DNA of 64,000 nt from Granulicella sp. S190 (GCF_009766095.1 NZ_LMUD01000016.1:237515-301514), one strand, 5' to 3'. Positions 51,750-62,208 are shown, numbered from the stretch's first letter. Numbers and translations: made by a program. Notes: generated from the sequence alone by a model not told the origin.

Positions 51750-53484
51750 GTTCAGGGTGTGGGCGCCGAAGGTGGAGAAGGTGGGCGTCAAAGTTGGCGA
51801 CACTACGTTTGCGATGAATGGGCCAGACGAGTATGGATGGTGGAGCGCGCCGGTGCAGCAGGCGAGACCGGGGACCGATTATGGGTTCGTGCTGGGGAAT
51901 GACCCGAAGGCGTGGCCCGATCCGAGGTCGGAGTGGCAGCCCGAGGGAGTGCATGGCTTGTCGCGAGTGTATGACCAGAGCGCTTTTGCGTGGAGCGATA
52001 ACAGATGGGATGCGCCTCCTCTGGAGAAGGCTGTGATCTATGAGCTGCATGTAGGGACGTTTACCGTGCAGGGAACGTTCGATGCAGCGATTGAGAGGCT
52101 GGCGTATTTGTGGGAGCTTGGCATTACGCATGTCGAGTTGATGCCGGTGGCGGCGTTTCCTGGAGGACATGGCTGGGGCTATGACGGGGCTGCGCTGTTT
52201 GCGGTGACGCAGCAGTATGGCGGACCGGATGGGTTGAAGCGGCTGGTGGATGCGTGCCATGCGCGCGGTCTGGCAGTGCTGCTGGATGTGGTTTACAACC
52301 ACTTTGGGCCGGTGGGGAACTACTCAGGCAAGTACGGACCTTACATCACGGAGAAGCACCACACTCCGTGGGGCGGGGCGGTGAACTTTGAAGACGCCGG
52401 TAGTGACGAGGTGCGGCGTTTCTTCGTCGACAATGCGTTGATGTGGATGAGGGAGTACCACATCGATGGACTACGGCTGGATGCGGTGCATGAGTATGTC
52501 GACCGATCGGCGGTTCATTTTATGGAGCAGCTCTCGGCAGAGATTGCTGACCTGTCTGCGGAGTTGGGACGGCGATTGGTGTTGATTGCCGAGAGCGATT
52601 TGAACGATCCGAGGGTGGTGACTCCCGCGGAAGCGGGCGGGTACGGAATGGACGCGCAGTGGAGCGATGATTTTCATCATGCGCTGTTTACGGTGCTGAC
52701 GGCGGAGGGTAACGAGAAGGGATACTACGGCGACTTTGGAAGCTTCGAGAAGCTGGCGAAGTCTTTGACGAAGAACTTTGTGCAGGATGGAACGTATTCG
52801 ACCTATCGACGGCGCACGCACGGGCGGCCTGCGGATTCTTTGTCGCCGCATCGTTTCTTGGGATATATCCAGAATCACGATCAGGTGGGGAACCGTGCTG
52901 TAGGAGACAGACTGGACCAGACGGTGGGGATGAATCGGGCGAAGGTGGCTGCAGCGCTGGTGCTGACAGCTCCTTTTATTCCGATGATCTTTCAGGGGGA
53001 GGAGTATGCGGCGTCGACGCCCTTTCAGTACTTCGCGGATCATGAAGATCCGGAGATGGCGAAGTCGGTGAAGGCAGGTCGGCAGGGCGAGTTTGCGGCA
53101 TTTGGATGGAACCCTGAAGACATTCCCGATCCGGAGAAGGTGGAAACGTTTCTGCGTTCGAAGCTGAACTGGACGGAGGTGCATGAAGGACGACATGAGG
53201 AGATGCTGGAGTGGTATCGCCGATTGATTGCACTGCGGCGAGGGTCGGCGGCTTTGAACGATGGAACTCCCGGGCATGTGAAGGCGAGCTTCGATGAGGA
53301 AGGGCGATGGTTGGTGATGGAACGCGGACGAGTGGCGATGATGTGCAACCTGGGGCAGAAGCAGCTCGAATTGCCTGCCTCTGAAAGGCTGTCATTGCTG
53401 TTGGGTTCTCAATCCGGAGTTGAGATCAAGGGTGGGAAGGTGATTCTGCCCGCAGATAGTGTTGCGATTCTGTCCGGCGAGTAG
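51742..53484 (+). CDS. treZ: Malto-oligosyltrehalose trehalohydrolase
   Basis: 580 residues from ATG 51742 (MHEFRVWAPK), the family's usual start, with GGGGGAGA upstream inside treY. Cleaves trehalose from the end made by TreY (EC 3.2.1.141). N-terminal carbohydrate-binding-like beta domain (1-90), then a GH13 barrel: DVVYNHFGPVG, GLRLDAVHEY with the nucleophile, LIAESDLNDPRV with the acid Glu, and YIQNHDQVGNRAVG. The 8-base overlap with treY implies translational coupling and equal output of the two enzymes. Confidence 0.95.
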   Translation: MHEFRVWAPKVEKVGVKVGDTTFAMNGPDEYGWWSAPVQQARPGTDYGFVLGNDPKAWPDPRSEWQPEGVHGLSRVYDQSAFAWSDNRWDAPPLEKAVIYELHVGTFTVQGTFDAAIERLAYLWELGITHVELMPVAAFPGGHGWGYDGAALFAVTQQYGGPDGLKRLVDACHARGLAVLLDVVYNHFGPVGNYSGKYGPYITEKHHTPWGGAVNFEDAGSDEVRRFFVDNALMWMREYHIDGLRLDAVHEYVDRSAVHFMEQLSAEIADLSAELGRRLVLIAESDLNDPRVVTPAEAGGYGMDAQWSDDFHHALFTVLTAEGNEKGYYGDFGSFEKLAKSLTKNFVQDGTYSTYRRRTHGRPADSLSPHRFLGYIQNHDQVGNRAVGDRLDQTVGMNRAKVAAALVLTAPFIPMIFQGEEYAASTPFQYFADHEDPEMAKSVKAGRQGEFAAFGWNPEDIPDPEKVETFLRSKLNWTEVHEGRHEEMLEWYRRLIALRRGSAALNDGTPGHVKASFDEEGRWLVMERGRVAMMCNLGQKQLELPASERLSLLLGSQSGVEIKGGKVILPADSVAILSGE

Positions 53485-53733
53485 AGGCTTTGGGATTTTG
53501 ATGTGGTCCTGCTCTTTCGGACATGCAGTGGGCGCAGGAACGCAAAGCAGTTAGCATGGAAAGGTGGGTCGGAGTTGTCGGTTTGACTTCGATTTCTTCA
53601 AGCCAATGCTTTCGCTGCCCAGGGAAACTTTTGCGTTGCTTACTCGTCTTCTTTAGTGGATGGCGACTTGGAGGGAGTAAATCTTCAAGCGACCGGCGAG
53701 AATGTGACCGGACTGCACTTGAGGAAGAAGATC

Positions 53734-54924
53734 ATGTTGAAAAAATCTGGAATCTTCCAGGCAGCGATATGGTGCGCTGGTTTGCTGCTTCCGGTTGCTG
53801 CGTTTTCAGCCGGCGATCTGATGGCAATGGCGCAGAGTCCGGCTGCTGTTTCTTCACCTGCGGCTGTGCGTCAGATCGGTACGGTAAAGACGATTGCCGG
53901 GAGCATCCTGACGCTGAAGACCGATGCGGGGCAGGAGGTTGCTGTGAGCGTTGCCGATGGGGCGCGCGTTCTGCAACTGGCACCGGGCAGCACTGATTTG
54001 AAGACCGCACAGACGATTACTCTTGCGAACATTGCGGTGGGCGACCGGGTGCTGGTGAGCGGTAAGGCCGGAGATACTGCTGGTGGCTTGACGGCTTCGC
54101 GCGTGATCCTGATGAAGTCTTCTGACATTGCGCAGAAGCACGAGGCGGAGCAGGCGGACTGGCAGAAGCGTGGGACCGGCGGGATTGTGAACGCAGTGGA
54201 TGCCGCGAGTGGAACGATGACGGTTTCGGTAGGTGCGAAGAAGCTCACGGTGAAGACGTCGAGTGCGACGATGTTTCGTCGCTATGCGGGTGACTCGGTG
54301 AAGTTTGAAGATGCGAAGCCAGGGACGCTGCCCCAGATACAGATGGGCGATCAGCTTCGCGTGCGCGGGGCGAAGTCCGAGGATGGCTCCTCGATCCAGG
54401 CGGAGGAGGTGGTTAGCGGCTCGTTCAAGAACCTGGCGGGGCTGATTGCGACGATTGACGCGGCCAAGGGTACGGTGACGTTGAAGGACCTGGCGACAAA
54501 GAAGACTGTGACGGTGACGCTGACGGCGAACTCGAACCTGCGGGCGCTGCCGCCACAGGCTGCAGCGCGGTTTGCGGCTCGGGCGAAGGGTGCGACAGGC
54601 GGTGAGTCACAGGCTGCTGCGCAGGTTGGAGGCCAAGGCAGTGGAGGCGCGGGCGGGGAGCATGCGGGTGGCTCGGAGCACTCTGCAGTGATGGATCTTT
54701 CTCAGATGGTGAGCCGGTTGCCGAACCAGACGGTTGCCGATTTGAAGGTGGGAGATGCCGTGATGATCGTCGCGTCGCAGCCAGACCCGACGAGCAGTAC
54801 GGTGACGTGCGTGACTTTGCTGTCGGGAGTGGAGCCAATTCTGGCGGCGACACCGAGCGGCGGCCCGGTGTTGACTCTTTCTCCCTGGAGCCTAGGCGGG
54901 GGCGCTGACAGCGGAGCACAGTAA
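53734..54924 (+). CDS. Secreted DUF5666-like repeat protein
   Basis: 396 residues from ATG 53734 with GAGGAAGAAG upstream. N-terminal signal peptide (MLKKSGIFQAAIWCAGLLLP...AFSAG). Three copies of a beta-rich unit of about 80-110 residues, each pairing a TVxxxxG..TLxxxxG strand pair with a later VGDxVxV strand (IAVGDRVLVSG, IQMGDQLRVRG, LKVGDAVMIVA); this is the DUF5666 pattern. A Gly/Ala/Ser-rich linker (about 300-325) interrupts the third copy. Function unknown. It ends 39 bases before the TonB-dependent receptor, so they are probably co-transcribed. Confidence 0.75.
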   Translation: MLKKSGIFQAAIWCAGLLLPVAAFSAGDLMAMAQSPAAVSSPAAVRQIGTVKTIAGSILTLKTDAGQEVAVSVADGARVLQLAPGSTDLKTAQTITLANIAVGDRVLVSGKAGDTAGGLTASRVILMKSSDIAQKHEAEQADWQKRGTGGIVNAVDAASGTMTVSVGAKKLTVKTSSATMFRRYAGDSVKFEDAKPGTLPQIQMGDQLRVRGAKSEDGSSIQAEEVVSGSFKNLAGLIATIDAAKGTVTLKDLATKKTVTVTLTANSNLRALPPQAAARFAARAKGATGGESQAAAQVGGQGSGGAGGEHAGGSEHSAVMDLSQMVSRLPNQTVADLKVGDAVMIVASQPDPTSSTVTCVTLLSGVEPILAATPSGGPVLTLSPWSLGGGADSGAQ

Positions 54925-54963
54925 TTTTTTGACTTGCGAGAACGAAAATATTTAGGAGCAGTA

Positions 54964-57924
54964 ATGTCATTTCGCGCAGCCTTGAAGATCTCTTTTCTTT
55001 TTTTTATCGCACTGATGCCGAAGGTTACGCGCGCCCAACAGACGGGTGCGACGGTGCATGGAGTTGTAGCTGATCCCGAGAGTGCTGTGATTCCCGGTGC
55101 GACGGTGACGTTGAGTCCGACTGCAGGCAAGGCGTTGATTACGCAGTCGCAGAGCGATGGGACGTATGTGCTGCATGGAGTTTCTGCGGGGACTTATTCG
55201 CTGACGGTGACGATGAAGGGGTTTGCGTCGTATGTGAAGCTTGGCGTCAGGATTGCGACGGGACAGGATGCGGCGCTCGATGCAAAAATGGCGATTCAAG
55301 AGCAGCAGCAAGAGGTGAACGTCAGTGCGCAAGGTGCGCAGGTGAGCGTGGACTCCGATAGCAATGCAAGTAGCACGGTGATCAAAGGGAAGGATCTCGA
55401 TGCGCTTTCGGATGATCCGGACGAGCTGTCTTCTGAACTGACAGCTTTGGCTGGACCCGCGGCGGGACCAAATGGGGGGCAGATTTACGTGGATGGTTTT
55501 ACCGGAGGGCAGCTGCCGCCGAAGTCTTCGATTCGCGAGATTCGCATCAATCAGAATCCATTTTCGGCGCAGTATGACAAGCTGGGCTATGGACGAGTCG
55601 AGGTGTTTACGAAGCCGGGCACGGATAAGTATCACGGGAATCTGAGCGTGCAGGGTGGGGATAACGCGTTCAATACTTCGAATCCGTTTTTGGGAGCTTC
55701 AAATACGCAGCCTCCGTATCACACGATCTTTGTGCTGGGAAGCGTGAGCGGTCCGATCAACCGGATTGCATCGTTCACGGTGGGCGGGTCGCATCGGACG
55801 ATTCAGGACAACAACATCGTCAACCCCAGCGGATTTTATGCCAGCTCGGCTACGTCGTTGACGCCGTGCGCCCCGGGGGATCTGAGTTGCTCGTACTTTT
55901 CGTCGTATCCGGAGGCGGCTCGTGCGTTCTCGCATCCGCAGACGCGAAGCGATGTGAGCCCGCGCATCGACCTCGCTCTGGGCGAGAAGAACACGCTGAC
56001 GGTGCGATACCAGTACAACGTGAACGGCCAGCAAAATAACGGTATCGGAAATACGAACCTCCCTGACGCCGGATACAACACCGAGACGACCGAGAATACG
56101 GTACAGATCAGCGACACGCAGATTCTAAGCCCGAAGGTGATCAATGAGACGCGGTTCGAGTACCAGCGAGACTACTCCACACAGAACCCGCTGAGCACGA
56201 CGCCTACGCTGTCGGTCCAGGGAATCTTTACCTCTGGAGGATCGAGTCTGGGAACGCAGGCGAGCACGAGCACTCACCTTGAGGTGCAGAACTACAGCTC
56301 GATTGCGCTGGCGAAGAACTTCATTCGATTTGGTGGACGGCTGCGGACTACGAATGAGTCGCTCTCGTCGAACGAGGGATCGAATGGAACGTTTACTTAT
56401 TCTTATTTGCTAGACCCTTGCTTTGACACAAATCCCGGCATCAAGAGACCGACTAACTGCAACGCTGCGGCGACGAAGCCTTGCGATGTTTTGAATGCGG
56501 GGATCTCGTCGTATCAGTGCGGACTGCCGGGGCAGTATGCGGTGACGGCGATCAACAAGTTGGAGGTTGGCGGCCGGCTAACCGATGTGGGTCTCTATGC
56601 GGAGGATGACTGGAAGCCGAAGGGGAACCTTACGATCACCTATGGGATTCGTCTGGAGGCGCAGAACGTGATCAATAGCGGGCATGACTTTGCGCCGCGG
56701 GCCTCGTTTGCTTATGGAATTCCGCGAGGCGGCGGCAAGTCCCCGGTGACGGTGGTTCGCGGGGGCTATGGGATCTTCTACGACCGTTTTACGCTGGCGA
56801 ACTATCTGACGACGCTACAGGAGAACGGCGCTAACCAGGTGGCCTCTACGGTTATCAACCCCGGGAGCGGGTGTACGCCAGCGAATCCTTTGGCGTGCGG
56901 AGGTGCGTCTTCGAGCCGGCCGCAGACTTATTCGTTAGGAGATGGGATTCGCAGCTCGTACACGATGCAGGCGGCGATTGGGGTCGATCAGCAGCTGGGG
57001 CGAGCGGCGACGATGTCGGTGAACTATCTCAATGCTCGCGGGAATCATCAGTATCTGAGCCGGAACTTCTTCGATGCGGACACTCCGGGGACGCCTTATG
57101 ACTTTCAGTTTCAGTCCGGTGGCGTTTACAAAGAGAATCAACTGTTGATCAACGGGAATGCACGCTTGAAGAAGGTGACGCTGTTCGGTTTCTACTCGTT
57201 GAACCTTGCGGATGCGAATACCTCGGGCTCGGGATTCTTTCCGACGAGCAATACCAATACAAAGGTGGATTACGGGCGCGCTTCGTTTACGCATGCGAGC
57301 TTTGCGGTGGTCGGCGGGAGTTGGCAGCTGCCGTATGCCTTCAGTGCCAGCCCCTTCATTATCGCGCAGTCGGGCACGCCATATAACCTGACGAGCGGAC
57401 TCGATCCTACGGGGTCGACGATTTATAACGCGCGGCCGTTTTTCGCGAACGGTGACAGTGGGCGCTGCACGGTTTCGTCTGACTTCAGCGCAACGCAGAC
57501 CGGAAGCCTGACGGCGGTGCCCATCAACTACTGCAACGGCCCGGCCAACTTTACGTTCAATCTTCGAGCTTCCCGGGTCTTTGGGTTTGGAGAGAAGACG
57601 GGCGGGAAGGGCGACTCGGCTCAAGACGGCAGGGGCGGGGGACGCGGCGGACCTGGTGGTGGTGGTCCGGGTGGTGGTGCTCGTGCTGGCGGTCCGGGTG
57701 GAGTTCGTGGAGGGTTTGGACCTCAAGGCTCCAGCTCCGGCCATCGTTATACCTTCACGCTGGGAGCGCAGGCCTTCAACCTGTTCAACGTGATTCCTTA
57801 TGGGACGCCGACGAGTAGTTTGAGCTCGCCGCGATTTGGACAGTTCACTACGCTGGCGGCTGGCCCATTCAGCTCTGCAACTGCTGTTCGCCGGATTACG
57901 CTGCAGGCTACGTTCAACTTCTAA
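54964..57924 (+). CDS. TonB-dependent receptor, Oar-like
   Basis: 986 residues from ATG 54964 with AGGAG at five bases. Signal peptide ending PKVTRAQQ; CarboxypepD-regulatory-like domain about 25-105 (GVVADPESAVIPGATVTLSP); plug about 115-240 (YVDGFTGGQLPPKSSIREIR); the rest is beta-barrel ending in aromatic F (ATFNF), as outer-membrane barrels do. Substrate not predictable; Oar-like receptors in Acidobacteriota are numerous and often linked to polymer use. About residues 880-925 form a Gly/Arg-rich stretch (repeats of RGG and PGGG) placed between late barrel strands. The final motif ANLFNVIPYG-like (AQAFNLFNVIPYG) is standard for this class. Confidence 0.9.
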   Translation: MSFRAALKISFLFFIALMPKVTRAQQTGATVHGVVADPESAVIPGATVTLSPTAGKALITQSQSDGTYVLHGVSAGTYSLTVTMKGFASYVKLGVRIATGQDAALDAKMAIQEQQQEVNVSAQGAQVSVDSDSNASSTVIKGKDLDALSDDPDELSSELTALAGPAAGPNGGQIYVDGFTGGQLPPKSSIREIRINQNPFSAQYDKLGYGRVEVFTKPGTDKYHGNLSVQGGDNAFNTSNPFLGASNTQPPYHTIFVLGSVSGPINRIASFTVGGSHRTIQDNNIVNPSGFYASSATSLTPCAPGDLSCSYFSSYPEAARAFSHPQTRSDVSPRIDLALGEKNTLTVRYQYNVNGQQNNGIGNTNLPDAGYNTETTENTVQISDTQILSPKVINETRFEYQRDYSTQNPLSTTPTLSVQGIFTSGGSSLGTQASTSTHLEVQNYSSIALAKNFIRFGGRLRTTNESLSSNEGSNGTFTYSYLLDPCFDTNPGIKRPTNCNAAATKPCDVLNAGISSYQCGLPGQYAVTAINKLEVGGRLTDVGLYAEDDWKPKGNLTITYGIRLEAQNVINSGHDFAPRASFAYGIPRGGGKSPVTVVRGGYGIFYDRFTLANYLTTLQENGANQVASTVINPGSGCTPANPLACGGASSSRPQTYSLGDGIRSSYTMQAAIGVDQQLGRAATMSVNYLNARGNHQYLSRNFFDADTPGTPYDFQFQSGGVYKENQLLINGNARLKKVTLFGFYSLNLADANTSGSGFFPTSNTNTKVDYGRASFTHASFAVVGGSWQLPYAFSASPFIIAQSGTPYNLTSGLDPTGSTIYNARPFFANGDSGRCTVSSDFSATQTGSLTAVPINYCNGPANFTFNLRASRVFGFGEKTGGKGDSAQDGRGGGRGGPGGGGPGGGARAGGPGGVRGGFGPQGSSSGHRYTFTLGAQAFNLFNVIPYGTPTSSLSSPRFGQFTTLAAGPFSSATAVRRITLQATFNF

Positions 57925-57952
57925 GGGCCCGAAGAGAGGGTGTCCTGCCGGA

Positions 57953-57973
57953 CGCCCCACTGCGCGTGGGGCG
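57953..57973 (+). terminator. Hairpin after the TonB-dependent receptor
   Basis: CGCCCCAC-TGCGC-GTGGGGCG, an 8-base-pair GC-rich stem 28 bases after the stop. No T-run follows, so termination is likely but unproven. Confidence 0.45.
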
Positions 57974-58026
57974 GTCACTTCGTGGCTTGTATACCTTGTT
58001 TTTGGCGGACAAGAACTTCGCGTCTT

Positions 58027-58066
58027 CCCGTTGGTCGGAGTCCGGAGGCGGCTTTCGACCAACGGG
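58027..58066 (-). terminator. Hairpin directly after hmgA
   Basis: CCCGTTGGTCG pairs perfectly with CGACCAACGGG (11 base pairs, 18-base loop), starting two bases past the hmgA stop. It separates the convergent hmgA and TonB-receptor genes and could serve both strands. No T-run. Confidence 0.45.
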
Positions 58067-58068
58067 TG

Positions 58069-59361
58069 CTATGGTTTGAAGTTTTTCTTCAGGGTCTGCC
58101 AGCAGGTGTAGTACTCGTGCTGGCGGGCAGCGGTATCCATGGCGAACTTGGTGGGACGGCAGACGAAGCGGGTTTCGAACATGAAGGCGAGCGTGCCTTC
58201 GAGTTTGACCGGCTTCAGGTCGGCTTTGCTGGCGCGGTCAAACGTCTCGGCGTCGGGACCGTGGCCGCTCATGCAGTTGTGCAGGCTGGCGCCGCCGGGA
58301 ACGAAGCCCTCGGCCTTGGCGTCGTACTCTCCGGTGACGAGGCCCATGAACTCGTTCATGAAGTTGCGGTGGAACCAGGGCGGTCGGAAGGTGTGCTCGG
58401 CGACGATCCAGCGCGGAGGGAAGATGGCGAAGTCGACATTGGCTGTGCCCGGGAGCTCGCTGGGCGAGGTGAGGACGGTGTAGATGGATGGGTCGGGGTG
58501 ATCGAAGCTGACGGAGTTGATGCAGTTGAAGCGGGCGAGGTCGTACTTGCAGGGGGCGTAGTTGCCGTGCCAGGCGACGACGTCGAGAGGCGAGTGGTCG
58601 AAGTCGGAGGCCCAGAGGTTGCCTTGGAATTTGGCGACGACCTGGAAGGTTGCGTTGTCGCGGTCGTCGTAGGCGGCGTGCGGGGTGTGGAAGTCGCGAC
58701 TGTTGGCGAGGCCGTTAGCTCCGATGGGACCTAGTTCGGGCAGGCGGAAGGTCTGGCCGTAGTTTTCGAGGAGGTAGCCGCGTGCTTGTGGGTCGAGCAG
58801 CTCGACGCGGAACTTGATGCCGCGAGGGATGAGGGCGATCTCGCCGGGGGTGACTTCAAGGATGCCGAGTTCGGTGTGAAGCATGATGCGGCCTAGCTGG
58901 GGGACGAAGAGAAGCTCGCCGTCTGCGGAGTAGAAGAAGCGGTCGGTCATGCTCTTGGTCGCGGCGTAGATGTGGATGGCGACGCCGGAGTGCATGGTGA
59001 GGTCGCCGTTGCCGGCTAGGGTGGTAAGGCCGTCTACAAAATCAACTGGCGTCGTTGGTAGTGGTAGTGGATCCCAGCGGAGTTGGCTTGGTGTGGTTTC
59101 GACTTCGTTGAAAGGGGTTGAGCGGACCATGCCGTTGGCGATGCGCTCGTACGGTTTGTGCATAACGGAAGGGCGGATACGGTAGGTCCAGGTGCGCCGG
59201 TTCAGATGACGGGGCGCGGTGAAGGGACTGCCGCTGAGCTGCTCGGTGTAGAGGCCCAGGGGGGCTTTTTGCGGGGCGTTTTGACCGACGGGGAGAGCGC
59301 CGGAGTGAGCCTCGGTGGCGAACTCATTACCGAAGCCGCTGAAGTACTTGAGATTGGGCAT
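58069..59361 (-). CDS. hmgA: Homogentisate 1,2-dioxygenase
   Basis: 430 residues from ATG 59361 ([14 protein letters not shown]), with AGAGGATC upstream; an in-frame extension to 59448 lacks family similarity. Opens the ring of homogentisate to maleylacetoacetate in Tyr/Phe catabolism (EC 1.13.11.5). The family's diagnostic sections are present: [31 protein letters not shown] with an iron-ligand His, NEFMG with the Glu ligand, and [11 protein letters not shown] with the second His. Length matches bacterial HmgA. Maleylacetoacetate isomerase and fumarylacetoacetase are not adjacent. Separated by 138 bases from the upstream dehydrogenase gene. Confidence 0.95.
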   Translation of the reverse strand: MPNLKYFSGFGNEFATEAHSGALPVGQNAPQKAPLGLYTEQLSGSPFTAPRHLNRRTWTYRIRPSVMHKPYERIANGMVRSTPFNEVETTPSQLRWDPLPLPTTPVDFVDGLTTLAGNGDLTMHSGVAIHIYAATKSMTDRFFYSADGELLFVPQLGRIMLHTELGILEVTPGEIALIPRGIKFRVELLDPQARGYLLENYGQTFRLPELGPIGANGLANSRDFHTPHAAYDDRDNATFQVVAKFQGNLWASDFDHSPLDVVAWHGNYAPCKYDLARFNCINSVSFDHPDPSIYTVLTSPSELPGTANVDFAIFPPRWIVAEHTFRPPWFHRNFMNEFMGLVTGEYDAKAEGFVPGGASLHNCMSGHGPDAETFDRASKADLKPVKLEGTLAFMFETRFVCRPTKFAMDTAARQHEYYTCWQTLKKNFKP

Positions 59362-59498
59362 GTTGATCCTCTTGGGTGTATCTGGTCTCGCTTGTATCAG
59401 TCTCGGGTCGACGCTTCCCGACGAACGGAGGAGGCTTCTCGACGACACAGAAGCTTAACCGAAAACTCGGGTCTTGTGTTGCGCTGCGGGGAAGTGCG

Positions 59499-60935
59499 TT
59501 AGTTGCTGTGGGAAGGTTCTGCGGCGGAGACCATGTACGGCTTTGTGGCGGGGTCACTGGGGGAGACTGCGGAGGAGATGACGACGGTCTTTGCGTTGAG
59601 GAACTCACGCATGCCTGCTGCGGAGAGCTCGTGGCCGTAGCCGGAGTGTTTGATGCCACCGAAGGGCAGGCGTGGATCGCTGGCGACCATGGCGTTGAGG
59701 AAGACGCCGCCGCACTGCAGCTCGGAGATGAAGCGCTGCTGCTCGGCAGGTTCGCGGGTCCAGGCGGAGGCGCTGAGGCCGAAGGGTGTGTCGTTGGCGA
59801 TCTCGATGGCCTCGTTAATGTCCTGAACACGGAAGAGCATGGCGACGGGGCCGAAGAGCTCTTCGCGATAGACGGTAGAGGTGCGCGGAACGCCGGTGAG
59901 GACGGTGGGCTCGAAGTAGTTGCCTGCGCCGAGCATGCGTTCGCCACCGGTGAGGACGCGAGCGCCAACTCGTGTGGCAGCCTGGATCTGCTGCTCAAGG
60001 AGTTCGATGCCGTGGACAGTTGCGAGCGGGCCGATGTCGGTGTCCTGCTTCATGGGATCGCCGACGCGCATGGCTTCCATGCCGGCGACGAAGCGCGATT
60101 CGAAGACATCGTAGATTTCGTCGGCGATGAGGAAGCGTTTTGCGGCGATGCAGGACTGGCCGCTGTTGACACACCGGGCGCGGATGGCGGTGTCGATGGC
60201 GAGATCGAGGTCAGCGGAGGGCATAACGATGAAGGGATCGCTGCCGCCAAGTTCAAGAACGGATTTTTTGATGAGCCATCCAGCCTGAGCGCCGATGGCG
60301 CGACCGGCGGTTTCGCTACCGGTGACGGTGACGGCTACAACGCGTTCGTCGCCGAGGACGGTTTCGACCTGGTGGATCTCGAGGAGAAGGCTTTGGAAGG
60401 CACCGCGTGGAAAGCCTGCGCGGCGCACGAGAGATTCGATGGCGAGGGCGCACTGGGGGACATTGCCTGCGTGCTTCAACAGGGCGACATTGCCTGCCAT
60501 GAGCGCGGGCGCGAGGAAGCGGAAGACCTGCCAAAAAGGAAAATTCCACGGCATGACGGCAAGGACAACGCCGAGTGGCTCCCAGCGGACGTAGCTGTAG
60601 TTATCGCCCGTGGGAATGGACTCCGCTGCGAGGATGCGTGCGGCGTGCTCGGCGTAGTAGCGGCAGACGTCGGCGCATTTGAGAATCTCGAGGCGGGCGG
60701 CGGCGAGCGGCTTGCCCATCTCCTCGGTGATGAGCGTGGAGAGGTCGTCGATCTCGTGCTCGAGGATGGAGGCAAGCTTGCGCATCCAGAGTGCGCGATG
60801 TTCGAGGGGGATGAGGGAGTAGGTGCGGAAGGATTCGGCAGCGAGTGCGATCTTCTGGCGCGCGGCATTGTCGGTGAGCGGCTCAAAGCTGCGTAACAGT
60901 TTGCCAGTAGCGGGATTGATGGATTCGATGGCCAT
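59499..60935 (-). CDS. NAD(P)-dependent aldehyde dehydrogenase, succinate-semialdehyde type
   Basis: 478 residues. ALDH fold with [10 protein letters not shown] at the start, [18 protein letters not shown], the general base Glu in LELGGSDPF, the nucleophile Cys in [12 protein letters not shown], and EELFGPVA. The overall look is closest to Sad/YneI-type succinate-semialdehyde dehydrogenases, but the substrate cannot be fixed from sequence. It starts 13 bases after the stop of the ureidoglycolate amidohydrolase gene, so it is co-transcribed with the ureide genes. In that setting it may act on another aldehyde. Confidence 0.85.
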   Translation of the reverse strand: MAIESINPATGKLLRSFEPLTDNAARQKIALAAESFRTYSLIPLEHRALWMRKLASILEHEIDDLSTLITEEMGKPLAAARLEILKCADVCRYYAEHAARILAAESIPTGDNYSYVRWEPLGVVLAVMPWNFPFWQVFRFLAPALMAGNVALLKHAGNVPQCALAIESLVRRAGFPRGAFQSLLLEIHQVETVLGDERVVAVTVTGSETAGRAIGAQAGWLIKKSVLELGGSDPFIVMPSADLDLAIDTAIRARCVNSGQSCIAAKRFLIADEIYDVFESRFVAGMEAMRVGDPMKQDTDIGPLATVHGIELLEQQIQAATRVGARVLTGGERMLGAGNYFEPTVLTGVPRTSTVYREELFGPVAMLFRVQDINEAIEIANDTPFGLSASAWTREPAEQQRFISELQCGGVFLNAMVASDPRLPFGGIKHSGYGHELSAAGMREFLNAKTVVISSAVSPSDPATKPYMVSAAEPSHSN

Positions 60936-60948
60936 GCCGAAAACGGAG

Positions 60949-62208
60949 TTACTCTGAGGCTAGTTTAGCAAGGACCGAGGCAAGGACACGTACCCCGAGA
61001 GTGGTATCTGCGGGAGTGGCATACTCGTCGGGCCTGTGGCTGACACCGTTGCGGCAGGGGATGAAGATCATGGCGATGGGTGCGATGCGGGCCATGAAGA
61101 GCGAGTCGTGATACGCGCGGCTGACCATTTTCTTATAAGGGATGTGTTGGGCGGCGCAGACCTCTTCGAGGAGTTCGACGATGTGCGGGGAAGACTGCGC
61201 CGGCGCGTCAGCGTTGACCAGCTCCTCGGTAATCTCAACCTTACGGCGGTGGCGTAGCTCTTCGCAGTCGCGGCGCACGGCTTGCATGACCGATTCGCGG
61301 CGGTCCGGATCAGTGTCGCGGATATCCAGCTGGAGGACGACGCGGCTGGGGACACTGTTGACCGCGCCTGGATGAACATCGCATGTGCCGACGGTGGCCA
61401 CGGTGTCGATGGCTCCTGTGGCGAGGGCATGTTTCTCTATGGCGAGGATGAGCTCGGCGGCGGCGCAGAGGGCGTCTTTCCGGTCGGGCATGAGGAGCGC
61501 GCCTGCATGGCCGCCGAGACCCGTGATGGTGAAGCGATAGCCGGCGGGTGCGGCGATGCTGGTGACTATGCCGAGGGGGATGCCTTCGCGTTCGAGCAGA
61601 GGGCCTTGCTCGATGTGGAGCTCGATCCAGGCGTGGTAGTGGTTGGGGGGAAGCTGCGCGGACGAGAGTGATCCGGCGAAGCCTGCCGCGGTGCGCACGG
61701 TGGCGAGGGTGGCTTCGTCTTTGTCCTGCAGTGCGTCGGCGCGGATGGGGTCGAGGATTCCCGAAATCAAACGGCTGCCGAGACATCCTATGCCGAAGCG
61801 GGTGGGCTCTTCGGAGGTGAACATGATGAGCTCGATGGATCGGCGAGGGCGGAGGCCGCTTCGTTTGAGGGCTCGCATGGCTTCAAGGCCGCCGAGCACG
61901 CCGACCGTGCCGTCGTACATTCCGGCGTGGGGGATGGCGTCGGTGTGTGAGCCGGTGGCGACGGCGGGTAGCTGAGGCTCAGTTCCAGCCCAGCGGATAA
62001 AGATGTTGCCTACGGCGTCGACTCGAACTTGAAAGCCTTCTGTGGCCGCTAGTTCTTTCAGCCAGGCGCGGGCGCGGAGGTCGTCGAAGGAGAAGACAAT
62101 GCGAGTGACGGCGGTGCCGTCGGTGACGGGCTCTGCGCCGGTGAAGGTGGCGAGGGTTTGAAGCTCGCTCATCAGCTGCGGCTGATTGATCTGGATTTGC
62201 TCTGCCAA
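60949..62208 (-). CDS. Ureidoglycolate amidohydrolase (M20 family)
   Basis: About 420 residues from TTG 62208, which has GGAGG nine bases upstream; ATG 62172 (MSELQTLATF) is the alternative and fits homologues almost as well. M20/M28 metal hydrolase: GSHTDAIPHAGMYDG gives the first metal ligands His and Asp, FTSEEPTRFG the bridging acids, HIEQGPLLE a ligand region. The string FTSEEPTRFGIGCLGSR closely follows plant ureidoglycolate amidohydrolase (EC 3.5.1.116), which splits ureidoglycolate into glyoxylate, ammonia and CO2. Immediately upstream are genes for the two preceding steps, which supports this over allantoate amidohydrolase or N-carbamoyl amino-acid hydrolase. Confidence 0.8.
   Translation of the reverse strand: MAEQIQINQPQLMSELQTLATFTGAEPVTDGTAVTRIVFSFDDLRARAWLKELAATEGFQVRVDAVGNIFIRWAGTEPQLPAVATGSHTDAIPHAGMYDGTVGVLGGLEAMRALKRSGLRPRRSIELIMFTSEEPTRFGIGCLGSRLISGILDPIRADALQDKDEATLATVRTAAGFAGSLSSAQLPPNHYHAWIELHIEQGPLLEREGIPLGIVTSIAAPAGYRFTITGLGGHAGALLMPDRKDALCAAAELILAIEKHALATGAIDTVATVGTCDVHPGAVNSVPSRVVLQLDIRDTDPDRRESVMQAVRRDCEELRHRRKVEITEELVNADAPAQSSPHIVELLEEVCAAQHIPYKKMVSRAYHDSLFMARIAPIAMIFIPCRNGVSHRPDEYATPADTTLGVRVLASVLAKLASE

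Noticed and set aside
49593-51803. 736-codon minus-strand open frame opposite treY
   Set aside because: Arg/His/Leu-rich shadow of treY with no domain similarity.
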